The notes: generated from the sequence alone by a model not told the origin. Positions 16,745 to 25,885 are shown, counted from the first letter of the stretch. The stretch: DNA of 64,000 bases from Thaumasiovibrio occultus (GCA_019703815.1 AP023053.1:978995-1042994); one strand, 5' to 3'. A program made the numbers and translations.

Positions 16745-17103
16745 ATCCCTGCCTTTAATTTGAGTGCCATATTAATGATGCCCAACACAATTTCCAGATA
16801 AAAAACATAGCATTATAAAAAAAGGGAACTCCCACGCAAACCCTACCGACGGAATTCGCACTTCGTAGTAGTAGCAAAAATGCCGAGTATCCAATTAGGT
16901 ATAACGGAGGAGATGTTTGACTTAACGTTTGGCAGATCTAATGGTTTTCATCTTTCGATAAAAGCTTTAACTGACCCTAATTTTTGGACAGGTAGAGTTC
17001 ACTGTCTTTCATTATGCACAACCGTACACATATGATCTCTGTGACCTAAGGCAATCACACCAACCTGTACCGATAGCATCAACGTTGTTATGAAAGGATA
17101 GAT
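16745..17103. other. Divergent promoter region with a small possible ORF
   Basis: It separates the minus-strand peptidase from the plus-strand secreted protein. It holds a 40-codon plus-strand frame (16913-17035) that begins MFDLTFGRSNGFHL with GGAGG very close to the ATG. The spacing is too short for confident initiation and the peptide has no recognisable features, so I do not call it a gene. Confidence 0.45.
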
Positions 17104-17835
17104 ATGAAACCGACGTTTTTAAGAGTACTCAGTCTTATTTCACTAGCGTGGCTAAGCATTGCTCATGCTGGGGAGGTTATCGAATTTCAAACCAACCTCG
17201 ATAGCACCATTGACCATCCCAACATTGTGATCCGTATCTCTGACGCTGCAATCCCAGCCGCAGATGCGACCACGATCCTCGCGGGATTTGAGCAAGCCAT
17301 CGCGAGTGGTGTGCGGTATCAGGCAGGCGAATCTATTCAAGTCGGGTTCATCATCAATGAATTCGTAGCGCTGGCCGACGGTCGTTTACTTTTGGTGGAG
17401 CCTGATATGGTTTCGCTGCCGATTGCATTCGTGCCGCACATGGATTTCACACTACGCACATTACGCAATCAAAAAGACATTGTCGAAAGCACAGATGTGC
17501 CGCTAAACATTACATTTACCACGGTCAGTGAGGCGATCGCCGTACACAAAGACTTTGCTACGGCAGAAGCCTTAATGCTAGCGCGTTCAGAACCAGAGGG
17601 GTTACTCTCAGGGTGGTGGTTATTTCACCCCACAGATGACGACCCAAACAACTACCTGTGGATATCCCTCTATGAATTTGCGCAAGCACGCCCTGATCTG
17701 GTCAAGTTTTTAGCCCTGCCTCCCCATTCCGAAGTGCTGGTGATTAAGGATGAGCCGCTGCAACTGTTTTACCATGAGCAAGCGCTACCGATAGCAAAAC
17801 GCTCCTACGTCGAAGCCCTAAATAAACTTAGATAA
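17104..17835 (+). CDS. Secreted hypothetical protein, 243 residues
   Basis: It begins with a clear signal peptide, MKPTFLRVLSLISLAWLSIAHA, cleaved before GEVIEF. The mature protein of about 221 residues has no cysteines in obvious pairs and no membrane helix, so it should be periplasmic or exported. Motifs are not recognised. It contains a tryptophan-rich stretch LSGWWLFHPTDDDPNNYLWISLYEF. A purine-rich GAAAGGATAG lies just before the ATG. It ends at a bidirectional terminator shared with the convergent gene at 17935. Confidence 0.7.
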   Translation: MKPTFLRVLSLISLAWLSIAHAGEVIEFQTNLDSTIDHPNIVIRISDAAIPAADATTILAGFEQAIASGVRYQAGESIQVGFIINEFVALADGRLLLVEPDMVSLPIAFVPHMDFTLRTLRNQKDIVESTDVPLNITFTTVSEAIAVHKDFATAEALMLARSEPEGLLSGWWLFHPTDDDPNNYLWISLYEFAQARPDLVKFLALPPHSEVLVIKDEPLQLFYHEQALPIAKRSYVEALNKLR

Positions 17836-17884
17836 CCTTTGTTCATTTGGCGCATGAAGCCAGAAACTTAGCAGAGACAAAAAA

Positions 17885-17911
17885 GGGACTCGGTTAATTA
17901 ACCTGAGTCCC
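17885..17911. terminator. Bidirectional terminator
   Basis: GGGACTC...GAGTCCC with inner pairing GTTAATTAAC forms a strong stem. It has a T-rich tail on the plus strand (CTTCTCCTTTTT) and AAAAAA before it, so it can end transcription from both convergent genes. Confidence 0.85.
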
Positions 17912-17934
17912 TTCTCCTTTTTCCCGTATTAATG

Positions 17935-19182
17935 CTACAGCTTGCCCTTAAAAGGGGCGATATAGCGTTGGGTGACACGGCGTTTGATAAAGGCAAAACA
18001 CACCGCCGACATCACAGGGATCAAGTTGGCCGTTAGTAACAGATAAGTGGAAATGAAACCGCCAATTCCCAACATTTTGCAGGTGGTGATGACCAAGAAA
18101 TCACACCAGATAAACCAGAGCACATTGCTCAGCAGCACTTGGTATTTCACCGCTCCAAGGCGCTGTTTAACATCATGAAGTTGATACAGACCGACAAGAC
18201 TTAAAAGCGACAAGCTCATTACCACGACAAATTGCTCCATCGCCATAAACTTGTATTGCACGAAATACGTCACCAGTTGCAACAGGTTAGGCACTGCCCA
18301 TGACAAAGCCATAAACAGCGCTGCAAACAATGCCGAAAAATGAAATGCAGTTTTAAGCACTTGGGTGGCAGAGAGCTTACTAAAGATCACCTCGCGCAGT
18401 GCATCGGCACACAAGCCCATTGTATGCATCACCTGTTTTTCGGTTTTATATTGGATCTGACGATGCTCAAGCAATGGGCTTCTTTTGCCCAATGCATCGA
18501 ACATCACCTTAAATAGCGCCGTGCCTTCAAGCACGCCACTTATCGGCGCGGTATCGTCCGTTTGCTTGAACTCGGCTGTCGCCTGCGCCAATTTCGTCGA
18601 CCAATCGAGTAACACTTGATCGGCATACGCCACCGCTTCACGCGGTACAAGCGTGTATTGCTCCGCATCATCACGAATACAGCAAACATCGACCGTAATA
18701 TGCGACGCTTCGATCGACAAACTCACCTGCCCCACTGGCAAGTAGCCAAGACATTGCATTGCGACGGTTTTGCCGGTGTCTGGGTGTGACTGCTCAGCGA
18801 TGTTGTTCTCATCCCACACCACTTGCTGGGGCAGCGTGCCGAGCTCTAAACCCGCTTCCCAATCGACTTTATCGACCGCCCACGCGATATCCTGCTTACC
18901 TCGATAAGAGATCGAACGCTGCATGCTGTGACGGCTATCAGTGCATTGAACCGCAGGCAGCCAACTACTCTTTTCCGCCGAGGCATTGTCGCCATTGACG
19001 GCTTTGTCGATGAATTCGGTTTTCAGTTGCACCGGCAAAAGTTGCCACGGCGCCGCACTGGCGAGTGTCACCGTCGACTCAGGATTGAGCTGGGCGTGGT
19101 ATACGGTATTTATCTGGTGTACAAAACGCTCTACTGCCGCTTTGAGCTTTTCTTGTACACTGTGTTTTTCGCTTTTTGTCAC
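17935..19182 (-). CDS. Hypothetical protein with four C-terminal membrane helices
   Basis: 415 residues. The N-terminal 270 are soluble and mixed. They are followed by about four hydrophobic helices (residues 278-300, 312-333, 345-365, 370-395) and a basic tail FIKRRVTQRYIAPFKGKL, so the soluble part is probably cytoplasmic. No enzymatic motif is recognised. Cysteines occur in the soluble part (VQCTDSRH, VCCIRDDAEQ). It is a single gene, convergent with the secreted protein gene. Confidence 0.65.
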   Translation of the reverse strand: MTKSEKHSVQEKLKAAVERFVHQINTVYHAQLNPESTVTLASAAPWQLLPVQLKTEFIDKAVNGDNASAEKSSWLPAVQCTDSRHSMQRSISYRGKQDIAWAVDKVDWEAGLELGTLPQQVVWDENNIAEQSHPDTGKTVAMQCLGYLPVGQVSLSIEASHITVDVCCIRDDAEQYTLVPREAVAYADQVLLDWSTKLAQATAEFKQTDDTAPISGVLEGTALFKVMFDALGKRSPLLEHRQIQYKTEKQVMHTMGLCADALREVIFSKLSATQVLKTAFHFSALFAALFMALSWAVPNLLQLVTYFVQYKFMAMEQFVVVMSLSLLSLVGLYQLHDVKQRLGAVKYQVLLSNVLWFIWCDFLVITTCKMLGIGGFISTYLLLTANLIPVMSAVCFAFIKRRVTQRYIAPFKGKL

Positions 19183-19672
19183 TACTACTACCGAGTTAGT
19201 TAATTCGATGATATTGACCGAAAAGAAGGTTTACTTGTCACTTCAATCTATGAATGCAAACTCATGTGATCATGCTCTAGTGTTGCCTTGTTTCGTCGGC
19301 ATTAGGATGGCACGGTCACGCGCAGAACTATTGCAATGTCACTCGGTGATCAGGGTGGATTGAAGTAGAGCCAGTAAAGAAAAGCTACACAAGGAAGTGC
19401 ATATAAATGAGAAATTAGAGCTACCAACCACGTCCGATGTGCCTTCTGGTCAAATTTGGGCGGCAATAATGGAGCAATAAGCGGAAAAACACAAAGCTAA
19501 AAACGAATTTTATTGCGATAAATTTCATTGCAATTATGCATGTATAGAAACTTTGACCAAATACGGCATTCCTTGATGGATTTCTAGCCAGCACAGTGCG
19601 TCAATAGGCATAAATGGCCCCACACTCGAACGAAAAGTGCGGGGCGAGCATTAAGCGATAAAGGCTATCGGC
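19183..19672. other. Intergenic region with a possible coding relic
   Basis: There is no full gene. A plus-strand frame running to a stop at 19479-19481 reads like protein (KEVHINEKLELPTTSDV, then PSGQIWAAIMEQ) but has an in-frame stop shortly upstream at about 19363 and no start codon with a ribosome site. It may be the 3' end of a decayed gene. A pair of AT-rich promoter-like tracts follows. Confidence 0.4.
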
Positions 19673-20221
19673 TTACCAAAAATCGGGTTTATCTAGCGCG
19701 GCAACACAACGCGACGGCCCTTCAACGTGAGGAAATGCGCCGCCGTTTAACGTCAAGCCCAACCAGCCGTGCGGGTAACTTAATGGCTGAGGCGCGGCGG
19801 CTTGCTCTTCAGTAATTTGGGCAAAGCCGACTCGCGAATAGAACTGTGGGTCACCGTAAGTCAACACTAACTCCACGCTTTCACTGCGCAGCTGTGCTAA
19901 GCCAAAACGGATCAAGCCTTGCCCTGCGCCTTTGCCTTGATGAGCGGTGCTGATCGCCATTGGCGACAACAACATTGCGCGCGTCGATGCTGGTTCAAAG
20001 TTCAGCGCGCTAAACAACACGCACCCCACCAGTTGATCCGCGTGTTTGGCGACAAAAATACGCAACTCTTCTGCGCCAGTCGTTGACAGTAAATCGCTCG
20101 ACAACGCACGCAGCATCTCCCCTTCGGCTTCGCCTTCTGAATCAGTGAAGGTCGCGGCAAACAACGCGGGTAGTTGGCTGAGTTCGTCAGATTGAGTTAA
20201 TTGCTGAAAGGTGTAATCCAC
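19673..20221 (-). CDS. GNAT-family N-acetyltransferase
   Basis: 182 residues with the GNAT fold. The acetyl-CoA pyrophosphate loop is seen in MAISTAHQGKGAGQGLIRFG (Q/R-x-x-G-x-G/A). The following AQLRSESVELVLTYGDPQFYSRVGFAQ has the GDPxFYxRxGF signature found in YhbS-type acetyltransferases. The substrate is unknown. The start lies 25 bp after the stop of the MerR-methyltransferase gene on the same strand, so both probably share the MerR-type promoter at 21454-21484. A second GNAT gene follows the paralogous promoter at 50849-50879. Confidence 0.87.
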   Translation of the reverse strand: MDYTFQQLTQSDELSQLPALFAATFTDSEGEAEGEMLRALSSDLLSTTGAEELRIFVAKHADQLVGCVLFSALNFEPASTRAMLLSPMAISTAHQGKGAGQGLIRFGLAQLRSESVELVLTYGDPQFYSRVGFAQITEEQAAAPQPLSYPHGWLGLTLNGGAFPHVEGPSRCVAALDKPDFW

Positions 20222-20246
20222 TTTCTTTTCCTAATATCAGGCCGAG

Positions 20247-21413
20247 TTATTCAGCTTTTTGAAAAATAAACATTTGATAGGCAAATTCTTGGTTGTGCAG
20301 AGACCAAACCGCCAGCTCAGCGCGTATGTCGGCTAAGGCAGGTGAGCCGGCCAGTGTGTCTTGCATTTCAGCGACACGTTGCTCCAACGGCAGATAGTAG
20401 TTTTCCCACGCCGCGTTACTGAGTGCAAACTGATCCACCAGCGTATATCCCAAAGCGTGCGCTTGGCGAACACGCTCTTGCGCCGTGGTTAGATCCGGAT
20501 ACCCGTTTTGCCAGAACTCGCGAGATTGCTCGGTTGTTGCTTCACTGCGCCAGACAAGATCGCTCACCACCAATACGCCGTCACGTTGTAGCAGCGGCTT
20601 CCATGCGGTTAGCGCTTGCTCAAACCCCATGATGTAGGCGCTACCTTCAGACCAGATGAGATCGAAAGAACTATCAGCAAACGGCAAATCCGTCATGCTG
20701 GCGCATTGCGTGGTGAGTTGCGGCCCAAACCCGCTTAGCTTCGCTTGCAACCTCTCTAGCGCAGGCTGATCATTATCAATGGCGGTGACGTGCGCGTTGG
20801 TCTGCTGCAACAGCACTTGCGTTGCCACCCCATTGCCACACCCGATTTCGAGCACTTGCGTAGGCGGTGTGGGCAGCAAGGTTAGCGCTTTTTCGCTGTC
20901 TTGTGCTTCGCCCGGACCCCAATATTCCAGCCCCTCATACACTTTAAAAAAGTCCGCCATGTAGGCGTCATGTTCGTTCATATCTTTAGATAACCACTTT
21001 AAGTGCAGCGCTTGTTTCTCATCAAAGCCCTGCTTTACTAACCAATCAAAATGGGCATCGGGCGCGACTTGGTCGACCGATTCATGCCATTGCTTTAAGG
21101 GGCCTTCACCCAACAAGGCTGCGAGCAATTCGCGTGATTGCTGCTTTTGCGCGATCTCGGCATCTAGGTGTGCCAGCCGATTTTGTAGCAGCTGACGATC
21201 CACTTTGGCATCTAAACAGGCCATGCACTCTTTAAGCGACAAACCACCCGCTTGGAGTTTTTGGATCAGGCGCAGCCGCTGCAAATCGCGCTCACTGTAG
21301 GTACGATAACCGTTGGCAAGTCGCTGACCGTTAATCAAACCTTGCTTTTCGTAGTAGAGCAACGTCGAGCGCGACAGCCCGACTCGCTCTGCTAATTCAG
21401 AAATTCGATACAT
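20247..21413 (-). CDS. MerR-type regulator fused to a SAM-dependent methyltransferase
   Basis: 388 residues. Residues 1-70 are a MerR winged helix (MYRISELAERVGLSRSTLLY, then NGYRTYSERDLQRLRLIQKL). A coiled-coil dimer helix covers about 75-110, and a class I methyltransferase domain covers about 145-385, with motif I VLEIGCGNGVATQVL and a later FDLIWSEGSAYIMGF. Fusing a sensor methyltransferase to MerR suggests that the protein recognises or modifies a small molecule. The upstream open frame (15 more codons) overlaps its own -10 element, so the start is MYRISEL, with GGTGA before it. It is followed by a GNAT gene. Confidence 0.9.
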   Translation of the reverse strand: MYRISELAERVGLSRSTLLYYEKQGLINGQRLANGYRTYSERDLQRLRLIQKLQAGGLSLKECMACLDAKVDRQLLQNRLAHLDAEIAQKQQSRELLAALLGEGPLKQWHESVDQVAPDAHFDWLVKQGFDEKQALHLKWLSKDMNEHDAYMADFFKVYEGLEYWGPGEAQDSEKALTLLPTPPTQVLEIGCGNGVATQVLLQQTNAHVTAIDNDQPALERLQAKLSGFGPQLTTQCASMTDLPFADSSFDLIWSEGSAYIMGFEQALTAWKPLLQRDGVLVVSDLVWRSEATTEQSREFWQNGYPDLTTAQERVRQAHALGYTLVDQFALSNAAWENYYLPLEQRVAEMQDTLAGSPALADIRAELAVWSLHNQEFAYQMFIFQKAE

Positions 21414-21453
21414 CTGTTCACCACTGGCGTTTATCCATAGTGTAATGTGGCTC

Positions 21454-21484
21454 ACCATAAACTATGAAGCTATAGACAGGTCAA
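21454..21484 (-). promoter_or_regulatory. MerR-type promoter of the MerR-methyltransferase operon
   Basis: On the minus strand TTGACC (plus 21479-21484) and TATGGT (plus 21454-21459) are separated by 19 bp, the over-long spacing typical of MerR-activated promoters. The spacer contains the partial dyad CTATAGCTTCATAG. A nearly identical element stands at 50849-50879 (27 of 32 positions the same by eye). Autoregulation is inferred. Confidence 0.8.
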
Positions 21485-21765
21485 CCTGTTTCTTCTGTTT
21501 CGTAGGGCGAAATATGGGTGTTGGGTGTTGAGAAACGCAGCAGCATAAAAGTCAGCGCAAACGCCAGTGCAAATGTGAAATCTAAAAACCACCTCGCGCT
21601 CTGACTGCAACCTTATCAAGATAAACCGCTGAGAAGTCGCTTATTTCCACACCTCGTCAACTTTTACTGCCAACAAGAAAACAAGATAAAGCGAATTCCT
21701 CTCTGTACAAGCGAACTCACCCGCATACAATCACAGCCTTTCGCCATTGGTTTAAGGTATTTTCA

Positions 21766-22056
21766 ATGTCTACTACCTCCCGCAAGCCCGATCGCATTAG
21801 CGCAATGCGCGCCATCATCGAGCAGGTGAAACAAGAGCTGCCACTGTATGATGAAGACACCTTTGTGTGTGGGCCTGACAACAACTGTATTGGCTGCCCG
21901 AAGAAACTGATGGAATTAGTGGAATCTGAGGTGAGCTATTGGGAAAGCACCATTGAACGCGGCGTTTCACCCAACTTCGATGATATTCGCCGCTTCGGTA
22001 AACTGTGTACCAACGTTAAACGTGGATTGGTGCGCAACAATCGCATTCCCGCGTAA
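21766..22056 (+). CDS. Conserved small protein with Cys cluster, 96 residues
   Basis: A soluble, helical, acidic-to-neutral protein with cysteines in FVCGPDNNCIGCPKKLMELV (about residues 34-53) and a later LCTNVKRG. The C-x5-C-x2-C spacing could bind a metal or form a disulfide. The name is not recognised, though similar short proteins occur in related bacteria. The start follows TTTAAGGTATTTTCA, a moderate ribosome site. It is a single gene, with a hairpin 50 bp after the stop. Confidence 0.7.
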   Translation: MSTTSRKPDRISAMRAIIEQVKQELPLYDEDTFVCGPDNNCIGCPKKLMELVESEVSYWESTIERGVSPNFDDIRRFGKLCTNVKRGLVRNNRIPA

Positions 22057-22105
22057 TTGCGATATACCGACAAATAGAGATACTGCGCGACACAACGCGC
22101 ACAGT

Positions 22106-22127
22106 GAGCCTGAAATCATTCAGGCTC
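22106..22127. terminator. Hairpin downstream of the small Cys protein
   Basis: GAGCCTGA, a 6-base loop and TCAGGCTC form a perfect 8-bp stem. It has no T run, so it is a weak terminator or an mRNA-stabilising stem. Confidence 0.5.
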
Positions 22128-22185
22128 AATCGGTAACGCGAAAACAGCGCCATCTACGCGGCCGAGATTAGCAGCAAGGCCAGCA

Positions 22186-22659
22186 TCACGCCGGAAACGG
22201 GAAGACTTTCTCAAAACGTTTGAGGATCAACGGTGAGGAAGGATCAAATCCCACGCCGCACTCTTTGGCTTGCTCGGCAAAGAAATGGGCGTGCGCATCA
22301 TGCCACCATTGATAATTACCGTTACCCTCACCTTCTGCTTGCGCAAACTCTTCGCTCACCTCTGCAAACGTTGCACTCGCGACATCGGTGACTTTCACGA
22401 CGCAGACCGGCTCTTTAAACCAGTTCAAAATAATCACCAACTCACCTTCAACCGGCAGCGGCGTTGCATTTTTGTCGTACACCGCTTTGAGATGTGACGA
22501 TGCGGTTTTCACCCCAGCATCAACCAAGCGTGCACATTCGTTGGTGTTGAAATCATCGGCATAAAAATATTCAGCGCTGATCTTCGGCACCGCCTTACGC
22601 TCTGCATCCGATAACTGAATTAAATAGCGATCAACGAAAAACTGTTGGCGTTGATTCAT
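22186..22659 (-). CDS. ASCH-domain (PUA-like) protein
   Basis: 157 residues, start set at MNQRQQFFVDRYL because the upstream 28 codons overlap the preceding gene and look unlike the family. The domain shows the ASCH features: FNTNECARLVDAGVKTASS, EGELVIILNWFKEPVCVVKVTDV (the beta-barrel core, read in two halves), and a C-terminal helix with WWHDAHAHFF. ASCH proteins bind RNA or hydrolyse modified nucleosides, so the specific role is unknown. The ATG overlaps no other CDS and is about 10 bp beyond the stop of the gene at 22670. Confidence 0.78.
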   Translation of the reverse strand: MNQRQQFFVDRYLIQLSDAERKAVPKISAEYFYADDFNTNECARLVDAGVKTASSHLKAVYDKNATPLPVEGELVIILNWFKEPVCVVKVTDVASATFAEVSEEFAQAEGEGNGNYQWWHDAHAHFFAEQAKECGVGFDPSSPLILKRFEKVFPFPA

Positions 22660-22669
22660 AGCAATCCCC

Positions 22670-23158
22670 TTAAATTGTCGACGTTGTATATCTGGAAAGC
22701 ACAAAGTGTCCGCGCTGCGCTTGCGAGCGCTTAAAACGGACAAACAGCTGCGCGGGCGTCACCATGGGAACCGTCAGATCAACCACCGCCGGATAATGCA
22801 AAACAGACTCGGCAGGATCTCGTAACGCTTGCGATAGCCGCGCAAACCAAAATGCCCGCGCTTCTTCTTGATGATGCGTCGTGATCACAACGGCCTGCTC
22901 ACGCAAAATCGCTGCCAATGCCGCAATTTTAAACGCCTGCACCGCATGGATAACCTTGCTCGCGGCGGGTTCATCGTAAATCCCCACCACGGTTTGCGCC
23001 GCTGTGTCGTAATTGATCACGCAGTACAATTCGCTCTGATCCGCCGAGCCCAAATGCAACCAGCGATGCTCGCCCATCGTCGTTTGTGTGATCTGTTGGG
23101 TTGGCGACGGCGCAAAGCCGGGCAACTCCACCACAGTCATGGTCGACATTTCCATCAT
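22670..23158 (-). CDS. Hypothetical protein upstream of the ASCH gene
   Basis: 162 residues, soluble, with no signal peptide. It contains a run of hydrophobic and beta-forming segments (WLHLGSADQSELYCVINYDT, VVGIYDEPAASKVIHAVQAF) and a helix with HHQEEARAFWFARLSQALRD. Not recognised. It ends about 10 bp before the ASCH gene, on the same strand, so the two are probably co-translated. An AGGA site lies eight bases before the first of two adjacent ATGs. Confidence 0.65.
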   Translation of the reverse strand: MMEMSTMTVVELPGFAPSPTQQITQTTMGEHRWLHLGSADQSELYCVINYDTAAQTVVGIYDEPAASKVIHAVQAFKIAALAAILREQAVVITTHHQEEARAFWFARLSQALRDPAESVLHYPAVVDLTVPMVTPAQLFVRFKRSQAQRGHFVLSRYTTSTI

Positions 23159-23513
23159 GCTGGCATCCTTTAGCGTCTCGCTTTTTCATCCAGACCCGGG
23201 CACCCTTCCCGTTCTAAAAGGCGCCGCACAAAGTGTAATTAATATTACTATCAGGGAGATGGAGCACCTATCAAAGCGGCTCTACCATCGATGGATTCTG
23301 GAATCTTTTTCTCAGTTCGCGTTATTACGGCCGCATAGAGAGGTGCTGGAATTTGCTTATCGCTATCGGCATGGCGTTGGTATTCTCCGACGCTGTTTAC
23401 AAGGATCTGCCCTAGGATTTCAACGCTATCAATGGTATATGAATCGCATATAAATAAACCTAACAATAACCTTGGCAAATTAAATATCCTGCATTAGTAT
23501 TCGTCACCTTTTT
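23159..23513. other. Intergenic region, no confident gene
   Basis: It carries an open minus-strand frame (23251-23478) reading like protein in part (DSVEILGQILVNSVGEYQR, APLYAAVITRTEKK) but only with a TTG start. An overlapping plus-strand frame is also open. I cannot choose between coding and chance. Confidence 0.4.
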
Positions 23514-24284
23514 TTGTTTGGTGATCATCCCTTGATTACGACTTCTTCCAACGCCTTGTACACCGACCTTTCAGGCTATTACGATTTGATGTGTGCCGAT
23601 ATCGATTATCAGGCGCAGAGCCACTTTGTTCGTCGACTACATCAACTGTTTGGTAATGGTGGCACATCTCATCTGGATTTAGCCTGTGGCACCGGTCCGC
23701 ACATTCGTCACTTCGTCGACAGCGGCTTCCAATGTCAGGGATTAGATCTCAACCAACCGATGCTCGATCGCGCCAAGCTGCGTTGCCCAGAAGCGGACTT
23801 TATCCTCGATGATATGTGTGCGTTTAGCGTGGCAGCACCAGTCGATGTGATCACCTGCTTTCTTTACTCAATTCACTACAGCGGCACCATTGCCAACCTG
23901 AAAGCCTGTATTGAAAGTGCCCATGCGGCGCTAGCTCCGGGCGGGATGTTCTGCTTTAACGTGGTAGAGAAAAACAAGATTGATAACCGCTTGTTTGTCC
24001 GCCATGGCGCAAAACATAGCGATGGCGACTTCATGTTTGCGTCGGGCTGGCATTACAACGGCGAAGGCGAAAAGCAATCATTGAAACTGAGCATCGAAAA
24101 ACGCGCTGGTCTCGACACCCTTATTTGGCACGACGAGCACCCAATGGTCGCGGTGAGTTTTGAAGAAATGACCGCCCTGCTTGAACCTTACTTTGAGGTA
24201 ACGGTCTTCGAGCACGACTACGAAAAAATCCTCCCTGTCGGCAGCAACGCAGGCAATGCGTTCTTCGCGTGCGTGAAAAAATAA
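23514..24284 (+). CDS. SAM-dependent methyltransferase, class I
   Basis: 256 residues with a Rossmann methyltransferase core: motif I HLDLACGTGPHIRHFVDSG at about residues 53-71, GLDLNQPMLDRAK (motif II acidic residue), DVITCFLYSIHY (motif IV), and APGGMFCFNVVEKNK (motif V/VI). It is similar in plan to ubiquinone/sarcosine-type small-molecule methyltransferases, and the substrate is unknown. The start is a TTG and the ribosome site is weak. The true start could be a few codons later, or the gene may depend on upstream context. It is not part of a clear operon. Confidence 0.78.
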   Translation: MFGDHPLITTSSNALYTDLSGYYDLMCADIDYQAQSHFVRRLHQLFGNGGTSHLDLACGTGPHIRHFVDSGFQCQGLDLNQPMLDRAKLRCPEADFILDDMCAFSVAAPVDVITCFLYSIHYSGTIANLKACIESAHAALAPGGMFCFNVVEKNKIDNRLFVRHGAKHSDGDFMFASGWHYNGEGEKQSLKLSIEKRAGLDTLIWHDEHPMVAVSFEEMTALLEPYFEVTVFEHDYEKILPVGSNAGNAFFACVKK

Positions 24285-24571
24285 CGCCATAAAATCCACT
24301 GGGCGGTTTATCCGCCTAGTGGGTTTAGACTCCAAACCGCCCCACTAACCACATCGCCAGTCACTCCCCACTAATCCTCAACGGCTCGCTTACGCCGGTA
24401 GTCAGCTTACTAGCTGTATTCAACTTGCAGATCGATACAGAGAAATCCACGCATTCGTCTACTGCCAAAGAAGCTAAACCTACTGCTCGATAATACTGTT
24501 TCGTTAGCCACCATTAGTTCGGCGAGTATCTTGATGGAAGCGAACATCTCGCGTATAAATTTGAGGATTCA
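24285..24571. other. Intergenic region between two plus-strand genes
   Basis: It contains a short inverted repeat after the methyltransferase (CCACTGGGCGG... GCCTAGTGGG, imperfect) that may act as a terminator. An in-frame coding extension of the next gene (FGEYLDGSEHLAYKFEDS) runs back to a TAG near 24516. Confidence 0.4.
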
Positions 24572-25078
24572 TTGGCTTGTGAACACGTCGCACTGAAGCG
24601 TGTGGTAGGCATACCGCAAGCGGACGTGTTCAAAGGGCAGTTATATAACAAGGTGGTTATGACGTTTGAATTAGAGCCAGAAGTGGCGGGCGAGCTAGGC
24701 GAACACACGGTCGTGGATACCACGCAGTTTCCTCCCCTCGTTTCAACCCTGCATCATCAATTTGAAGGTTGGTTAGGCGATGATTTATTGGAGTGTTTTC
24801 CATGCTTTCTCGTAACAGCAGCCTTGGCACAAAAAATTGAACAGATGGCACTCAGTGGTGTGGTGCTATCCGAGGTGATGATTTCGACTTCGCCCAGCTT
24901 TTCACAGCGACACCCCAATACAAACTTACCCGCGTTTAAGTGGCTAAAGATCATCGGCGATAGCGCCGACGATTTTTCACTGAATGCAGATAACCTGCTG
25001 GTCGTTTCTGAAGCGGCCTACAAGGTTCTGGCACAATTCTCGATTGCAAACTGCACCGTCAATGCGATTGCTGATTAG
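24572..25078 (+). CDS. Possible immunity-like protein (DUF1629-type), 5' end uncertain
   Basis: 168 residues counted from a TTG. The same frame is open 18 codons further upstream to a TAG, and that segment (FGEYLDGSEHLAYKFEDS) fits the family pattern, so the natural start is probably missing. The C-terminal part, WLKIIGDSADDFSLN followed by LLVVSEAAYKVLAQFSIANC, resembles the DUF1629/Imm11-Imm43 class of immunity proteins of polymorphic toxins. This is an impression by eye, not a search result. No toxin gene is adjacent. An N-terminally truncated pseudogene is as likely as a functional gene with an unusual start. Confidence 0.5.
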   Translation: MACEHVALKRVVGIPQADVFKGQLYNKVVMTFELEPEVAGELGEHTVVDTTQFPPLVSTLHHQFEGWLGDDLLECFPCFLVTAALAQKIEQMALSGVVLSEVMISTSPSFSQRHPNTNLPAFKWLKIIGDSADDFSLNADNLLVVSEAAYKVLAQFSIANCTVNAIAD

Positions 25079-25140
25079 CCGGCACATCAACGTTTGGGCG
25101 CATCATGTTTGGCTGCATAGCCCATCTCTGTAAATCTCTC

Positions 25141-25659
25141 TCACTCTGCAAAATCAAGATAATCAAAACGGCCGACATAGCGTAGCGATAGCCCGGCCTC
25201 ATAGTGGGATGCGGAATGTGGCGGTGCGGAATGTGACGGCGCAGCGGGCGCATCAAAATGCATCACCACCACGTTAAACGCACCTTGCCGTTGCAGCGCT
25301 TCGATCATGGTGTTGGCGTAATCGTCCAGTGCGAATTCCTCGGCGATCAATTGCTTAGGATCGATAGACTCGTCAGCAAACTCCACCAGCAAGGCATCGT
25401 CATCAAGGTGATCGACACCTTGCGTTTTACAAAAACGAGAAGGGATAACCTCATCGTCGCCAAAGATCGGCGTCATGAACTCTTCGAATTGATCTTCACT
25501 GTGCGCCTGACCGACCCAAATATCGACCACTGGTTGGGAATGAAGTAACTCGCCAAGCTTCTCTTTCGCGATGACGGCTTGACCTGTGTGCCGATCGTAA
25601 CCACACGCGACACAACGTAGGGAAACGCCACGCTTAAAACAATGTGGGCAGGTTTTCAT
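25141..25659 (-). CDS. Zinc-ribbon protein
   Basis: 172 residues. The N-terminal MKTCPHCFKRGVSLRCVACG has two Cys-x2-Cys knuckles, a rubredoxin-like zinc ribbon. The start is placed at this MKTCP, since the upstream 22 codons are unlike a ribbon protein. The rest is acidic, with FDAPAAPSHSAPPHSASHYE, a low-complexity Pro/Ser/His stretch near the C-terminus. No recognised enzymatic domain. Function unknown. Confidence 0.68.
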   Translation of the reverse strand: MKTCPHCFKRGVSLRCVACGYDRHTGQAVIAKEKLGELLHSQPVVDIWVGQAHSEDQFEEFMTPIFGDDEVIPSRFCKTQGVDHLDDDALLVEFADESIDPKQLIAEEFALDDYANTMIEALQRQGAFNVVVMHFDAPAAPSHSAPPHSASHYEAGLSLRYVGRFDYLDFAE

Positions 25660-25885
25660 ACCGAGCTCCAGCGACTGATTGACACGCCACACTGTAAGGC
25701 TAGGTGCTGGACTAAATCGAGACAAAATTCGCTTAAGTTACCGTCTTAGCTCAATAATTTTCACAGCGTCGCATTTTGTAAACAGCTCACTCCCCTATTC
25801 GATGGCACAATAGGGATGATTACATGGATGCTCAAACCTAAGCACACATAACTAAAGTGCGTTTGATGGCGAGAAAAGGATGACT

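Noticed and set aside
16913-17035. 40-codon plus frame with GGAGG near the ATG
   Set aside because: The spacing is too short for a normal ribosome site, and the peptide has no signal, helix or conservation clue.
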